From NCBI GenBank assembly GCA_033675265.1, contig JAUJYZ010000775.1:242501-306500 (forward strand): a stretch of DNA of 64,000 nucleotides, written 5' to 3'. A model generated the notes under the pieces. That model was not told the origin of the DNA, made no database searches, and saw only the letters and a program-made list of their open reading frames with translations. The stretch's first letter is position 1; the number at the start of each line of letters is the position of its first letter. This DNA comes from Actinostola sp. cb2023. Its lineage: Eukaryota > Cnidaria > Anthozoa > Actiniaria > Actinostolidae. Shown piece after piece: positions 1 through 11,591 of the stretch. A program made the position numbers and the translations under genes.

Positions 1-2810
1 GGCCGAAGCGCTGTCTCGGTCCCCATTTTCTTTAGTCCCTATTCCCCGTAAAAATGATCCTACCCATGAATCTTTGCGCGTCTAGATGTTATTGTATAAC
101 CAAAGACGTCATATTGTTGAAGCCTGCTTGAGACACTGCGAATTTTGCGAATTATCGAAGTTTTAGATCGTCTTTGTGGATTTTCTCTTGTTTATTTCTG
201 CCAGGTTTACCGTGACAAAGACGTATTTTAAAGTATCTTTGCCCACTTTGTTTACAATTTCGCCCACCGAGAGGTAAATTAGAGTAGTTTAGTCGTCATT
301 TCCAGTTGGTTTTGTACGGGGGCCTGCCAAAAAGGCGAGGGGCCCAGCGATTCGAAATCATGACTCTTTGCCTCATCGAGGTTTGCTAAGGATGGAGGAG
401 CATCGACGATTCCTCAACAATCGATGTCGTGTCTGATGTTTTTTATGATGTTTTCGACCACTTAGTTGGAATGTATTTGAGTTTAACTGTTGATTTCGGT
501 TGGTTTCGTTGTGGGGCATGTCGAGATAGCGATGGGCATCTTCCTTGAAATTTGACTTGTGTCAGAGACGTGAATCATGAGAGGTAATGCAGTGTTTGTG
601 CAGATTCTCTCCGCAAGGAAGTCCATTCAAAGAGAAAGAACATGGAAGATATGTAAGTTATTATTTGCCTGTCAAGAGTTCTTCAGGTTCTGGGACGTAC
701 ATAGAAGTTGAGAGGAGCGACATACGGTTCAGTCATGTATCCCGGGATGTCCGGCTTCTTCTCTGTATCAAAGAGTTCGTCATGGAGAGGCAGTGAATGT
801 AATCACAGACTAAATATTCGCCTGGTGTATTTGTTTTACAACCAGTGTCACGAAATAAATATATAAATTGCGTTGTTATTGGCATTTTATGTTGTAATAT
901 TTTAGGGTAGAGCGCAGTCATATTACCCTGAAACAATCAGAGAAGCATTGTTTAATTTTATTTATTTATGGACAAGTAGCCGGCTATCATTGAACCATGG
1001 ATAGATAGAACCATAACTTCATTCGTCACGGCCACTGTAGTTGTTCTTATGGTGAAATTATATTTAGTTGATAGTTTGGTGGTTTTGTTTCGCGGGATGA
1101 ATGACTTGGACCTCCTCGAGAAACCATGTTGAGTAACAACGTGGGGAGAGAAAGACCGTTGATTGACAATTATCATGACAACTAGTTAATCTTCGTCTCT
1201 GATTGGTTGGACTGTGTTTACAAAATATTACCAAAAGTGGTAATGAACCGGACTGTTAATTATGTATTTATAATTCTTTTTTTTAAATTATTAATTTACC
1301 TACTTATTGACTTATTTACCTATTTATACCTATTTATAATCTTTTAGTATTATTAATTTTATTACGTAGTATCTATATATATATTAGATATCCCCTGTAT
1401 CCCCCCCCCCCCCCCGGATGTCTTGCAGTGATGGGTATCCCCCTTTGCAGGACCCGGCCCCCTTATTTAGATGTAGATGTTACCTTCAGGAATGCACGAC
1501 AGCACATCAATGGTTGCCAAGGACAACCGTGATAACAACACAGCGATGACGAAGACCTGCAACTGACGACATGGATTATTTGGTCAAACTAAAAGTTAAT
1601 AACTAGACTAGTCTCGTATATCCCATGATCTTCCAGAAAACAAATCCTAATGATATCGGTTATCCATGTAGGCTATGCCATCCATGAACAAGTTTTTATA
1701 ATATGAAATACAGTGGTATATTTCATATCAGTGACTGATAGCAAAATGATAAAATTGATATCCCCATGCACTCCCCCCAGTGGCGATATCATTTTTATCA
1801 ACACATGTGTGACATCATATCTTTTTTTTTTCATATCAAAAAGAAAATTATACGGTTGTTTGGAGATTACGAAATGTACGTATCTTCGATACATTTCGTA
1901 TCTCCGCTCGGCCATGTAAATATAATATCCTCTATGTAAATTCCACTGTATTACTTCCATTGCAGCGCAAATTATACTGTCGTATTCAAAGCACACCGTC
2001 AGAAATACTTCTGACCAAATAATTTTTGAATATTTTTTAAAGAAAAAAAGAATTTAAAAAGCCTTCAGACGAACAACGCTACTAGTGGCAACCTGATTAA
2101 CTAGTCGACCGTGAATGTAGAATTCTATTCAATTAGATTGTAGTATGTATTAACTATAACATACTGGAATACACGTGCATCTGTAAACCTAGAAATATTT
2201 TCCACAGAATTTCCAAGCTTGAAGAGCGGGCGTGCGCGTTGAATTCCCAACGAATCAGTTCCAATATGAATTTGCAAGGTTTTTAAATTTAGTTCATCCA
2301 GTGTATATATATATAACCCATGCCATGTATCCATACTGGTATCTAGTATTGGTAAATAAGCAACATACGTTACCTTATAAAACCAATAGGACATATTGTT
2401 CAATTGCCTCTAGTGAAATATTAAACTTAAGGTAGAATTTCTTTGACTACGAAATGCAATTCAGTCAGCGCTTCTTTCTGTACAGCATAATGTGGAATCA
2501 GGTTTTTTTAATTAATGAGAGTTGGTTTAAGTAAATTGATAATGTTATTAATCCTGTTATGCATGTAAACATCTTCGTTGTAAAACAAATGATAATTGGA
2601 TTTTCTCATGGTTAAACAACTGGTTATAATAATGAATCGAGAGGTTTTATTGGAAATTAGTTGGCGTGGAAACGATCGTATTTGAAACCATCACTTCAGT
2701 CCTCACCCCTCCCCACACAAATTGTAAGTATAAAGAACATGACCACAGACTGCGACTAAACAGCAAAGTTTTCGTCTACGAATTTTTTGATAGTTATCAT
2801 ATATTTTGCA
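1..2810. other. Gene-poor stretch, no recognised gene
   Basis: I recognise no protein family here. The longest plus-strand frame is 69 codons at 587-796. It is followed by an AATAAA at about 855, so it could be the tail of a transcript, but no splice or homology evidence supports it. A C-tract of about 17 lies near 1400-1415, just after a TA-rich run. The rest is AT-rich noncoding sequence. Confidence 0.5.
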
Positions 2811-2817
2811 TTTTATT

Positions 2818-3302
2818 TTCGAGGTGTTTGTCCTCGATGACCACATTACTCCAGTCTGTCGCAAATGTTGGAAGACTGGGTTCGAGTGTTTTGATTGGCT
2901 GAATATTTATTAGTTACACGTTTTTCGAGGTGTTTGTCCTCGATGACCACATTACTCCAGTCTCTCGCAAATGTTGGAAGACTGGGTTCGAGTGTTTTGA
3001 TTGGCTGAATTAGCTAGTTACACGTTATTCGGGGTGCTTGTCCTCGATGACCACATTACTCCGGTCTGTCGCAAATATTGGAAGACTGGGGTCGAGTGTT
3101 TTGATTGGCTGAATTAGCTAGTTACACGTTTTTCGAGGTGTTTGTCCTCGATGACCACATTACTCCGGACGTCTCTCGCAAATGTTGGAAGACTGGGTAC
3201 GAGTGTTTTGATTGGCTGAATTAGCTAGTTATACGTTCTTCGGGGTGCTTGTCCTCGATGACCACATTACTCCGGTCCTCAAAAAGACTGGGTACGAGTG
3301 TT
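2818..3302. repeat. Five-copy tandem repeat, about 105 bp unit
   Basis: The motif TCGAGGTGTTTGTCCTCGAT starts near 2819, 2925, 3029, 3133 and 3240, giving spacings of 104-107 bp. Each unit continues with a conserved segment ending GTTTTGATTGGCTGAAT. The unit opens with a small palindrome (TCGAGG...CCTCGA). The last copy is shortened internally. No coding frame persists across units. Confidence 0.85.
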
Positions 3303-3386
3303 ATAACCAGTGAGATAGCAGTTCTTCAATTGTGACAATATTATCTCCAAATTAAAAACTGTATACTCCTTTTTACAGTTCCCGGT

Positions 3387-3547
3387 GCCATCTTGAAAGG
3401 TAGCCGTGCCTTTGCATCGAAGCGAGACCAACGGTGACCGTTGCAATGATGGAGACATGTGAATAATTGTCCAAGGTGTTAAAAAAGGTCTCTATCATTG
3501 CACTGGTCTCGCTTCGATGCAAAGGCACGGCTACCTTTCAAGATGGC
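3387..3547. mobile_element. Fold-back MITE, 'GCCATCTTGAAAGG' family
   Basis: The left arm begins GCCATCTTGAAAGGTAGCC and the right arm ends with its reverse complement at 3547. The arms run through the segment GCATCGAAGCGAGACC, and the short centre contains a shared 'gtctctatcattgca' segment. A one-armed relative lies at 28651-28735. No transposase frame is present, so this is a non-autonomous element. No TSD was identified. Confidence 0.75.
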
Positions 3548-3552
3548 GATGC

Positions 3553-3668
3553 GGGCTAGTAATTGGTACTTTGGCGACATTGATGGGTCTGACGGTAGAC
3601 TCGGTGTACGCACTGTTCGCTTTGTGCAGCGATTTGGTCTACGTCATCCTGTTTCCCCAGCTCGTCTG
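3553..3668 (+). pseudogene. SLC5A7-like (high-affinity choline transporter) exon fragment
   Basis: A frame through this stretch reads as a hydrophobic segment containing SVYAL, then [14 protein letters not shown]. From memory of the family, this strongly resembles the part of the SLC5A7/CHT1 sodium-choline symporter that carries '(S/C)SDLVY..(I/L)FPQL' in a late transmembrane helix. Similarity stops abruptly after PQLV, with no GT donor at that point. On the left the fragment abuts the arm of the fold-back element ending at 3547. No other SLC5 exon is visible nearby. I interpret it as an isolated relic exon, perhaps moved with or cut by the neighbouring element. It could alternatively be a real exon of a gene whose other exons lie outside the window. 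Confidence 0.55.
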
Positions 3669-3820
3669 GCGTTCACAAACGTGGCAGGGGATTTCCCTAA
3701 TGATGACAAGAAAAAAACTCAGACCGGCTAGGAATTGTGAAAACCGACTGTTTTTAATGGATGAGTTACGGGTCTCCAAGCCCTCTGATTTTATCCCGTA
3801 AATCACAAAGCTCGCTGGGC

Positions 3821-4064
3821 CACAGGCAGCCCAACCATTGCTTCCGGAGGCTACTTTAAATAATAAATATAAATACATTTATATTTGCGCGCCTTTTTTG
3901 ATGGGTTTCCTGTGGTAGAGAGCGCGCGCGCGCAATACGTATTATGTTGGGTTCCCTGTGCATAGAAATGTATGATGTAAAAAAGACGCGCGAATATAAA
4001 TGTATTTATATGTTTAAAATTATTTAGATAGATAGCCTTAGAAGCAATGGTTGGGCTGCCTGTG
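3821..4064. mobile_element. CACAGG-family MITE with 7-bp target duplication
   Basis: The element starts CACAGGCAGCCCAACCATTG and ends CAATGGTTGGGCTGCCTGTG, a near-perfect terminal inverted repeat. It is flanked by GCTGGGC (3814-3820) and GCTGGGT (4065-4071), a 7-bp target-site duplication with one mismatch. The interior has the family's internal motifs: a GCGCGC run and 'GGGTTCCCTGTG'. No coding capacity. Confidence 0.88.
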
Positions 4065-4960
4065 GCTGGGTTTGTCAGGAGGCAAACAAATCGATAAAAC
4101 ATAGGCCTTCGCTCGCGCGTATCACTGTATGTTATGGCTATGAGTCCTACATATTTGCCGACAAATATGCATGTGTGAAATTGCAGGCATTGAGAACTGT
4201 GATACGAACTCAAGTAATTCAAATATCAGCATTTTATAAGAACATTTTCATTTGTTTGCCACCTGGCATACCCAGAAACCTTTGCAATTTATTGGATAAA
4301 ATGAGGCTTGATGAACGGCAACCCATCCATTCGGGGTGAAATTTGGAGATTTTGTTGCTTAATAATGTTAACTGAAACAGTGCATGGCCGACAACATAAA
4401 TAATTGCATAATCGTTGTCGGGTTGAAAATCATGAAAGCTATGACCAAAAGGAATTCTGGGAAATTACAACTCTCAAATAACACCGTCAAATGATCGATC
4501 TTTTTATCCAGACTTGTAGGATCTTAGTTAAATAGCTCATATACCTTCAAAACTACGAGAACATTGAATATATATGTATGTAATGCAGGTCATGAACTGA
4601 TTTCCCATCCATCCTTGCGGTCTCAGCTTCTATGATTTATGATTTTCAATCCGACAACGATTATGCAATTAGCTATATATATACCATACTTATTACCTAA
4701 GACATAAAATAATAATAATAATAACTTTATTTCTGTGTCAGGTTAAATTGCAGTTTCTTACTAAGTAAGGACACCTAAACTAAATTAATAACAACCCCTG
4801 AATCCCATTCCCACTCCCTACCTCATTCAATTATAATAATCCCCATTCCACTCTCCATCCCACTACCATCCTACTCCCCATCCCACTACCACTAAACAAT
4901 ATATTCAAGAAGTTATTACAGATCAAAAACAGAGAGTGTATGTGTTTATCAACCGAGGCC
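4065..4960. other. Intergenic, no gene seen
   Basis: AT-rich sequence with a weak inverted pair around 'GTTGTCGGGTTGAAAATCAT' (about 4413) and its complement near 4644. An (AAT)n run lies at about 4706-4726. Nothing coding is supported. Confidence 0.4.
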
Positions 4961-4961
4961 T

Positions 4962-5095
4962 TTAAGGTGCAGTAATACGGACAACAAAATCGTGCAACTT
5001 GTAGCGCAACATTGTTGCGTTGCAAGTTGCAGAGCAATGTTTCTCGTATTACCACCGTTCGCGTAACTTGTCGCGCAACATGTTTTCGTGTTGCA

Positions 5096-5131
<36 letters not shown>
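4962..5131. repeat. TTAAGG/GCAAC-rich element fragment ending in a G36 tract
   Basis: It starts TTAAGGTGC, like the 39431 element, and contains several GCAAC/GTTGC inverted pairs. It ends in an uninterrupted run of 36 G at 5096-5131. The repeated GCAACATTGTTGC hairpins link it to the element at 39431-39980. Long G runs are prone to both replication slippage and assembly error. Confidence 0.6.
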
Positions 5132-5132
<1 letters not shown>

Positions 5133-5345
5133 CTGTATGTCAGTTAATTGTCAGTCCAATATTTGGTCATTTGTCAGTTGTGAGTTAAATTTTTGTCTTG
5201 TCAGTTAAACGTTAGTTCACTATTAACTGGCCATATCCTGTTTTGAACAATTGAATGTGTTTGATACTTCGATTGTCAGTTGACAGTTAAGTTTTATTTG
5301 TCAGTTAACAGTTATTTTTAAAGCCGTTTGTCAGTAGTCAGTTAA
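5132..5345. repeat. Degenerate TGTCAGTTAA-motif repeat
   Basis: Variants of TGTCAGTTAA recur at irregular spacing directly after the G36 tract. No unit length is constant, so this is a decayed simple repeat or a motif cluster. No coding frame is supported. Confidence 0.5.
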
Positions 5346-5920
5346 CCCCATTCATTCAGACCCTCTCTGTACTGCTTGGCAAAAGACAACCTCGTCACCA
5401 GGGCGCCCCTCACACTCTCGCTATTTTCAAAATGGCGGACGACGCTCGAGATGCAAACTTGTATCGAGGGGATGTAGTAGTTTCAATGGATGTATAAAGT
5501 GTATCGAATTAAAGACACGAATCGGCTGCAAGTGATACATGAGTGTTATCGGAAGCGCGCGCGTTAAGATGTCTTTAGGAATATGAAAAAATACACCATA
5601 TCAAGAAATCCCCCATTAAAGTGTGCTGTTGCTCGGCCAGCTTTCCTATGTCCATATTTGGGCATTGTACTTACCATATTTGGAAACCCTGTAAATATTT
5701 TTCGCTTAAAAGTACGATTTTTATCGAAAATTCCATCCAAACTTACAGCAAATCGAGTAAATGAATGTAAACATTGTCCTCCATTTTGTAACACTGCCAA
5801 AAAGACTGGGAAACCTAACACAGGGGGACCGGTAAACTCGTGCCCAGTCCCCGTAGCTGGTCTACGAAAAAAGCACAAATTTCTTGATATGGATATCGTT
5901 TACCGTAAAGCAAGGTATAC

Positions 5921-6304
5921 CACAGGCAGCCCAACCTGCTATTGAGGCTAATACAAATATATTTGCGTCTTTTTTTGATGGGCTTCCTGTGGTAGAGAGC
6001 GCGCGCGCAAAATACGTAAGGTTGGGTTCCCTGTGCATAAAAATGTATTATGTTTGGCTCCCTGTGTGCGTCCCGCAAGACGCGCCCGCAGCAATGTACA
6101 TAGTGAAACAAGTTTCAATATACACATGAACGGGCGCGTTCTGCGGGACGCACACAGGAAGCCCAACATAATACGTTACTAAGCACAGGAAACCCAACAT
6201 CGTATTGCGCGCGCGCTCTACCACAGGAAACCCATAAAAAAAGACGCCATTATCTTTTTATTTGTTATTTTGTAGCCTCGGATGCAATGGTTGCGCTGCC
6301 TGTG
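5921..6304. mobile_element. CACAGG-family MITE with perfect 7-bp target duplication
   Basis: It starts CACAGGCAGCCCAACC and ends GGTTGCGCTGCCTGTG. The flanks are an exact 7-bp duplication, GGTATAC (5914-5920 and 6305-6311). The interior is itself a fold-back, with two opposed copies of the GCGCGC plus 'GGTTCCCTGTG' module around a central inverted pair (GACGCGCCCGC / GCGGGACGC). It is longer than the 244-bp relative at 3821, which suggests internal duplication. Confidence 0.9.
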
Positions 6305-7094
6305 GGTATACAAGAGCAAGAATCCTCACACTGACGACCATGGGTTTCCTTTTGTAGAGCGCGCGCGCAATACGTATTATATATACTGGGCTCCCTGTGC
6401 GCATCCCGCATAACCGTCCGCAGAAACTCCGGTGAGAAACTCCGGTCACGTGACAAATACATTTTTTAATTTGCCCCTATTTTTTATCGATGTAGCGTGA
6501 AAATGTTACTCTTTCTTCGAATAACTAAACTTTACCGTATTCTCGAAACACTTCAAGTGTCAGTCGCCTAACTTCACCGTACGCTGAGAAACTTTCATTT
6601 TGAAATGTTGAGCCTCGTGGCCTGATGTGCGTTGCAATGCCAACTGATTGCAGAGGTGGACACGCTGAAATCTTGCATGCTGCTGTCAGTGTTGAATCAT
6701 GCATGATCGTGCGCAGCCAGTTTAATGGAAATTGCAACGCGCGCCCTCGCGGAGAGCCGGACAAAAACCGCTGGTTGCTCAAGCATGCGGGCGTCCACGA
6801 CTTCATTGCTGTGCGCAGAAACTGAATACCAACTTAGTGCGGTGTTATCTACGTTTTTCGGCGCGCAAGCATGAATTGCTAAAGAAGAGAAAGTTTTCTA
6901 TAAATATTTTTTTGCGCGCAATCATGAATTGCGGATAACCAAGATACCATTAATAAAGTTTCTTGTATCTTGTATCTTGTATCAACTGAATAAAAACGGT
7001 AAAACAGGCGGCCTTCAGGCCTGGTTTGCACTAGCGACAAATGGGGTTATCACTGTGAAAACGGGCTTGACACAAGCGCATATATATTTTTATA

Positions 7095-7459
7095 TACAGT
7101 GGTACCACGTAACGATACTCGATATACCGTTGTTCCCGGTATAACGATCAACATTTGACAGCCCGGCAAATGTTACAGTAAATGTATGGAGAAAAGTCCC
7201 GATTTAACTGATACTCGATATAACGATATTCCCGATATAACGATCACAATCTGGTAGCCCAAACGTAAAATTTACCCTGATATATATAACGATAAAATAA
7301 ATCATCGCGCGATAAAAAAGGAGGCTTAACACTTGAAAAGATATGACAATACTTTAATCCTTTAGTTCTCATTGCATAAGGACACGATCTCCCGATATAA
7401 CGATCTAATTTGGTCAGTTCTTTGGCACATCGTTATAATTATATCGAGGTTCCACTGTA
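7095..7459. mobile_element. Tigger/pogo-like MITE (mariner superfamily)
   Basis: The ends are TA-CAGTGGTACC and GGTTCCACTG-TA. TA target dinucleotides plus CAGTGG(A/T)ACC termini are characteristic of Tigger-type mariner elements. The interior repeats the motif GATATAACGAT several times in the same register. No transposase frame. Classification rests on the termini only. Confidence 0.75.
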
Positions 7460-7547
7460 CGTCACATACGGCTGGTTATCTAGCTTGCATTTGATCTTCA
7501 TTAAGCTTTGAAAACCACAGAATAAAAACGCGTTTAATTTCCAACAG

Positions 7548-9739
7548 TCAACAGTTACATTTATTTCTAATCACATTGTTTCTCTCAGTTGCTCTATCAA
7601 AAACTACTTTATCTGTGCCGTCTTCTAGCTTCACCTCTTCGTTCATCACCTTGTATTTTGAGTAATGTCTTATCAACAAATCCTTGGAGAGCTTGGTGAA
7701 GAGAAGTCTGACGTTGTACCCTGAATGAGCGCTCGTTTCAATGTAGGTGTACCCATAGTTCTCTGCGAAATCAGAAGCTGTATGGTAGCTTATCTGGGAT
7801 TCAAAAGAAATCGTAAATTATGAAATTTTCCACGTGTCAGTTTCACTTGGGATGCAAGCAAAAGCGCAAGCACAAGAGGCCTTGTTTCACTGTGAAAACG
7901 ACCAGAACAAAGAGTCAACACTGTTCTATTGGCTTGCGCTTATGAGCTTGTGTTCACATGATGCCAGTTCTTGTCCTATTTTATGCGCGCTAGCTTGTGG
8001 TTGCCACTTATGCTTGCGTTACTAGTGAGTAAACTTGCAGGTCTTAGATGGTGTGTTGCTGTCGTTTCCGTTTCCGTTTTATTATGATTTTGATGACAGA
8101 TGATGAAATTCTAAAAATATCCTCGGGCGCGCAATGCACTGTGGATAAAAAATGGGCTTCAACAAGGCAACTCGCGCATGCGCGTTAAACAAATTCGACT
8201 AATGCTAATTGCTTGATGATATCAATCAGCTGTTAAAAGTCCTTGAATGTCATGAGGAGCAAAACTGGCCTCCATGTGCTAGCTATCAAGCAGAGAGTAT
8301 TCTATTAAAACGGTGCAATTCAGTTGCATGATGAGAATTCCCCGTGTCACGTACCATTTTACTGGCCGATGTTCGATCAGGCGGTCAGCGGTCCATTGCT
8401 ACACAGAGGACCGCTGACTTTCTTTTTAAATCAGGCAATTCACTATACCTGTCTTTTCTCGATTTGATCGACTTTATTCCCAATCAACACTACAATGACG
8501 TCATCGCCCCGTTCTTGTTTCACCATTTCGATCCACTGACGTAGGTTCGTAAATGACGTATGGTCAGTGACGTCAAATACGATGAGCGCTGCCTCGGAGT
8601 CCCGGATGTAGCTGTGAATCAAGCAACGAAAGCGCTCTTGGCCAGCGGTATCCCACACTTGTAAACGGACATCAAAATCATCTTGAAGCCAGTAGAAATG
8701 ATGAGAGAATTTGTTAAAGTATTAAACGAAAAACTTTTAATGCTTAATTTAACGTTTATAAATGAGCGGCCACGAACAACACTCCACTGGTATACGTCGG
8801 ATCAAACAATGATCTAACTGGTTCGCAAATTAAGAAATAGGTTAAATGAAGAATAACCAATACGACGTAGAATATTTCGGATTTAATTTTGCACAATATT
8901 TCGACTAGCCATACTAGTCTTCATCAGGTGCATATGAGATTTTACAAGTGACTGGACTATATATAATGGTAAAAAGGAAATGACGTTTTAGTATATGATA
9001 TGATAGCGAGAGATAAGTAACGGTGTAACTGATTAGTAGGTTTCATCGCGTTTATTAAGGCCATTAGGTTCAAGAGTGTTAGCACGTGTTATGAGATAAG
9101 CTTCTTTGGCTTTGCGAATAGCATCACGAGAAGAGAAAATTTGTTCTAAAGGAATTAAAAGGATATTAGATGCAGAGTGGTCAGGGTTAGATAATTTAAC
9201 GGTATTCAAGGAACCCAAATATAGAGCTATACTCAGTGCGCGCGCGGCCGCAGTGGGGGGGAGGGGAGGGAGGGGAGAACAGCTAGTTTCTAGCCTGAAT
9301 ATCACAGTTTCTGGCTTTCTTCACAACGTACCGATCGATCTTTTCGACCAAATGTTAATTCCCGTTCAAACCGGCAGTACACGGCTATATACGATCAAAA
9401 AAGCGCGCGCGCTAAAAACTCTCTCGACAAACAAAAAACTTGCTACTCAGCTTCGTTTTCCTGTCAATCCACAAATCATATACAACGTGGTTTACTATAT
9501 ACTAATACCACAATCCACACAAACCAAGTCGTCGCGTTTTCACCTGCAAAAACATGCGCATATACAAAAAAACGTCACCCCAACTTACCTATTTTAACTG
9601 ATCGAGTCAAAAAGTCGATTCCTATCGTAGGCTGATACTTTTCTTCGTATACATCATATATGAATCTACCAGCCAACGAAGATTTGCCGACTCCTTGATC
9701 GCCGATAAACACAACTTTGTGTTTAGGTATTTTGGTCAT
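7548..9739 (-). CDS. RAB6: RAB6-like small GTPase, 3 exons, 209 aa
   Basis: The exons, in transcription order, are 9739-9589, 8681-8449 and 7793-7548. All junctions are GT-AG and the phases agree. The product begins MTKIPKHKVVF and carries the P-loop GDQGVGKS (about residues 13-20), the switch I PTIG, the switch II WDTAGQERF, the base-recognition GNKVD (canonical NKxD) and ETSA. It ends in CNC, a CXC-type geranylgeranylation signal. RAB6-type hallmarks are YIRDS, ERGDDVI, EKRQ and SGYNV; RAB6 proteins are about 208 aa. RAB6 regulates retrograde Golgi-to-ER and Golgi exit traffic on membranes. Divergence in switch I and in the C-terminal tail leaves RAB6 versus a lineage-specific paralogue open. 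Intron 1 (8682-9588) carries a Penelope-like retroelement fragment. The start is the only ATG upstream of the P-loop in the exon. Confidence 0.93.
8870..9235 (-). mobile_element. Penelope-like retroelement 3' fragment (GIY-YIG tail)
   Basis: A minus-strand frame ending at the TAA of 9033-9035 reads SNPDHSASN ... RKAKEAYLI ... LEPNGLNKRDE. This matches my knowledge of the C-terminal end of GIY-YIG endonuclease domains in cnidarian Penelope-like elements ('..R.REA..I....L.P.GLN'). Downstream on the same strand, CTGATGAAGACTAGTATGG followed by CTAGTCGAAA (about 8926-8898) is the typical Penelope terminal segment with a hammerhead-ribozyme-like core. The upstream reverse transcriptase is missing, so this is a 5'-truncated copy inside RAB6 intron 1, in the same orientation as the gene. 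Confidence 0.7.
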
Positions 9740-10030
9740 GTTTTACAATGCATCGCTGAAAAATACTAATTTAAACGCCGCTAAAATGGAGTTGTACAAC
9801 TGGGCATGCGCAAATGAAATTCTTCATTTATGACGTATTTCCGGTTTTGTGATGACGTAATTAACAATCACGTGATTGATTGCGTAAAGTGACGTTAGAA
9901 TCGAAAGCCGTTTTGTTAACAGTTCTAGTATACTGTAGTTTGTATGCTTTGATTTGATTGGTCGATGGACGCTCTACTAGCTCAGGCTTCTTTATATTTA
10001 TATTTGCACTTCTTTGTATCTCTCCATAAT

Positions 10031-10130
10031 CTGATGAAGGCTAGCCTGGTTGTCACTCTGGCTAGCCGAAATATACCGTATAGTCACTCAGTAAAACAAA
10101 ATACGTTATACTGGTCTTGCTGAATATTTG
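10031..10130 (+). mobile_element. Penelope-like terminal segment with hammerhead-like core
   Basis: CTGATGA at 10031-10037 is followed by a self-complementary 8-bp stem (GGCTAGCC at 10039 and again at 10060) and GAAA at 10068. This is the CUGAUGA / stem II / GAAA layout of hammerhead ribozymes found in Penelope-like elements. Stem III would be very short, and I found no convincing stem I partner, so catalytic activity is doubtful. It is a second copy relative to the one near 8910, on the opposite strand. Confidence 0.55.
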
Positions 10131-10224
10131 GACTATCATTCGATTTAAAATAAAGCCGATTGTGAAACTGCTAAAAACTTATTTCCATGGTATGGTTTAC
10201 CGGAGCGGATACATAAACTTTTTG

Positions 10225-10330
10225 AGAGAGTGGGGGGAGGGGGGGGGGGGGGGGGGGGTTGGGTTCCAAACGTTAAACATCAATACTAAGCAAAATTTAC
10301 TTCAAACCTGTGGACCCCCCCCCCCCCCGA
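10225..10330. repeat. G-tract and C-tract pair
   Basis: A long G run with few interruptions ends at 10258, and a C run of about 14 lies at 10315-10328. The two face each other as an inverted pair about 55 bp apart and could form a GC hairpin. They resemble the homopolymer termini of the 8-bp-TSD family further along, but no TSD was recognised here. Confidence 0.6.
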
Positions 10331-10387
10331 CCCTCTCCTGGCATGACACGGATTCATTCGAAATCCTAGGGGGAAGTTGGGAACGTA

Positions 10388-10625
10388 GCGGATACCGCAT
10401 CAAAAAAATAAAAATACCGTAATACCGCATCTAAAATTGAAATTTGAAACAACAGTAGTAATGTTTTGGAAACCACCGGAATACCGAAATACGCTAAAGA
10501 AATTTGAATTTCACCGAATACCGTAGCCCCAAATCGCCAAATATCGCATACCGCAGACCAGGACGATACCGAAATATAAAATACCGTAATATCGAACAAA
10601 AAAATCGACTACCGCAATACCGCGA
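10388..10625. repeat. Clustered ATACCG motif repeats
   Basis: The motif ATACCG followed by C/T/A recurs about a dozen times, often as TACCGCA or TACCGTAAT, at variable spacing. There is no fixed period, so it is not a classical tandem repeat. No frame is conserved. Confidence 0.6.
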
Positions 10626-10759
10626 GCCCCCATGTCCCCTTCATCATAGCCTGCGTAGGCTACGCCGGCTACCCTCATCACAGTTACGGCATGTACGGTG
10701 CATCGATCCGTGCCGTTTAACAATCATGCGAAATCAGTGTTCTAAAGTGCGGCATACAT

Positions 10760-11590
10760 GAGGTGTTTAGAGGACACAACTGGCAGACCTGGCAGAACTG
10801 TCTGTAAAGGAGGCTACTAATATACGGATTGGCCATAACTTCAAAACTATTCGGTAAACATACCGACGTCCTGAGTCTGCGGAGATTATTTTTCTTTTGA
10901 TTTTTCTATGACGTCAAGGCATATTATAAGTATTGTTTTCATTATTAAATGACGTCATTCCGTGACGCACAAAACGCAACCAAAACTTGGATGAAGTACT
11001 TTATTCATTAATCTCTAGTAAATTATTTTAGTTTTTGGATAAGCTTGGAGAAAAGTTAGAGAATAGGCTAGCCTATAGTTTATAATGTCAACAGAAAAAG
11101 CAGTTTTCGGTGAAAATATGGTTTCGGCTTCCGCATCAGCGACGAAGTCGGCAAGGTTGTCTTCCACGGCCAATTGATTTTTATCAAGTAAATATTCTCG
11201 TTGATCTAGCTTTAGAGTTTTCTTGATAAAAATAAGACTAATGATGTAATATTCTACGTGAAAATAAATAAAGTTGATCCTTTCAGAACCGAATATTCAA
11301 TCCTGTAGCTTATATTTACCCGTTATTATCCGTTGTCATGACAACTCGACAATTTAGGCGTTCCTCTACCCCCTAGGGACTAATCATTCACACTAAACAA
11401 CCAATGAAAATACAGCAAATGAAAATATTTGACCTTGTGTCTCCCCCCCAGGGGAGATTAAAAAATACGACACTTCGGCACTGGATTTTACATTTCATCG
11501 CCGTTTTTAACCCAAGTTGGTTTGAGTTTCTTCATCGATTCAAGTGATACATTTGTAATAACGTTGTGAAAGACTACTTGTGGCCGTAAA
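10760..11590. other. Region upstream of the SLC44-like gene
   Basis: No gene is seen. TGACGTCA-like motifs occur at about 10909 (ATGACGTCAAGG) and 10950 (ATGACGTCATTCC), which could be CRE/ATF-type promoter sites for the gene starting at 11592. There is no clear TATA box close to the start codon. The transcription start cannot be placed from sequence alone. Confidence 0.3.
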
Positions 11591-11591
11591 C

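Noticed and set aside
9106..9597. 163-codon plus-strand frame
   Set aside because: It is antisense to the Penelope-like fragment and to RAB6 exon 1.
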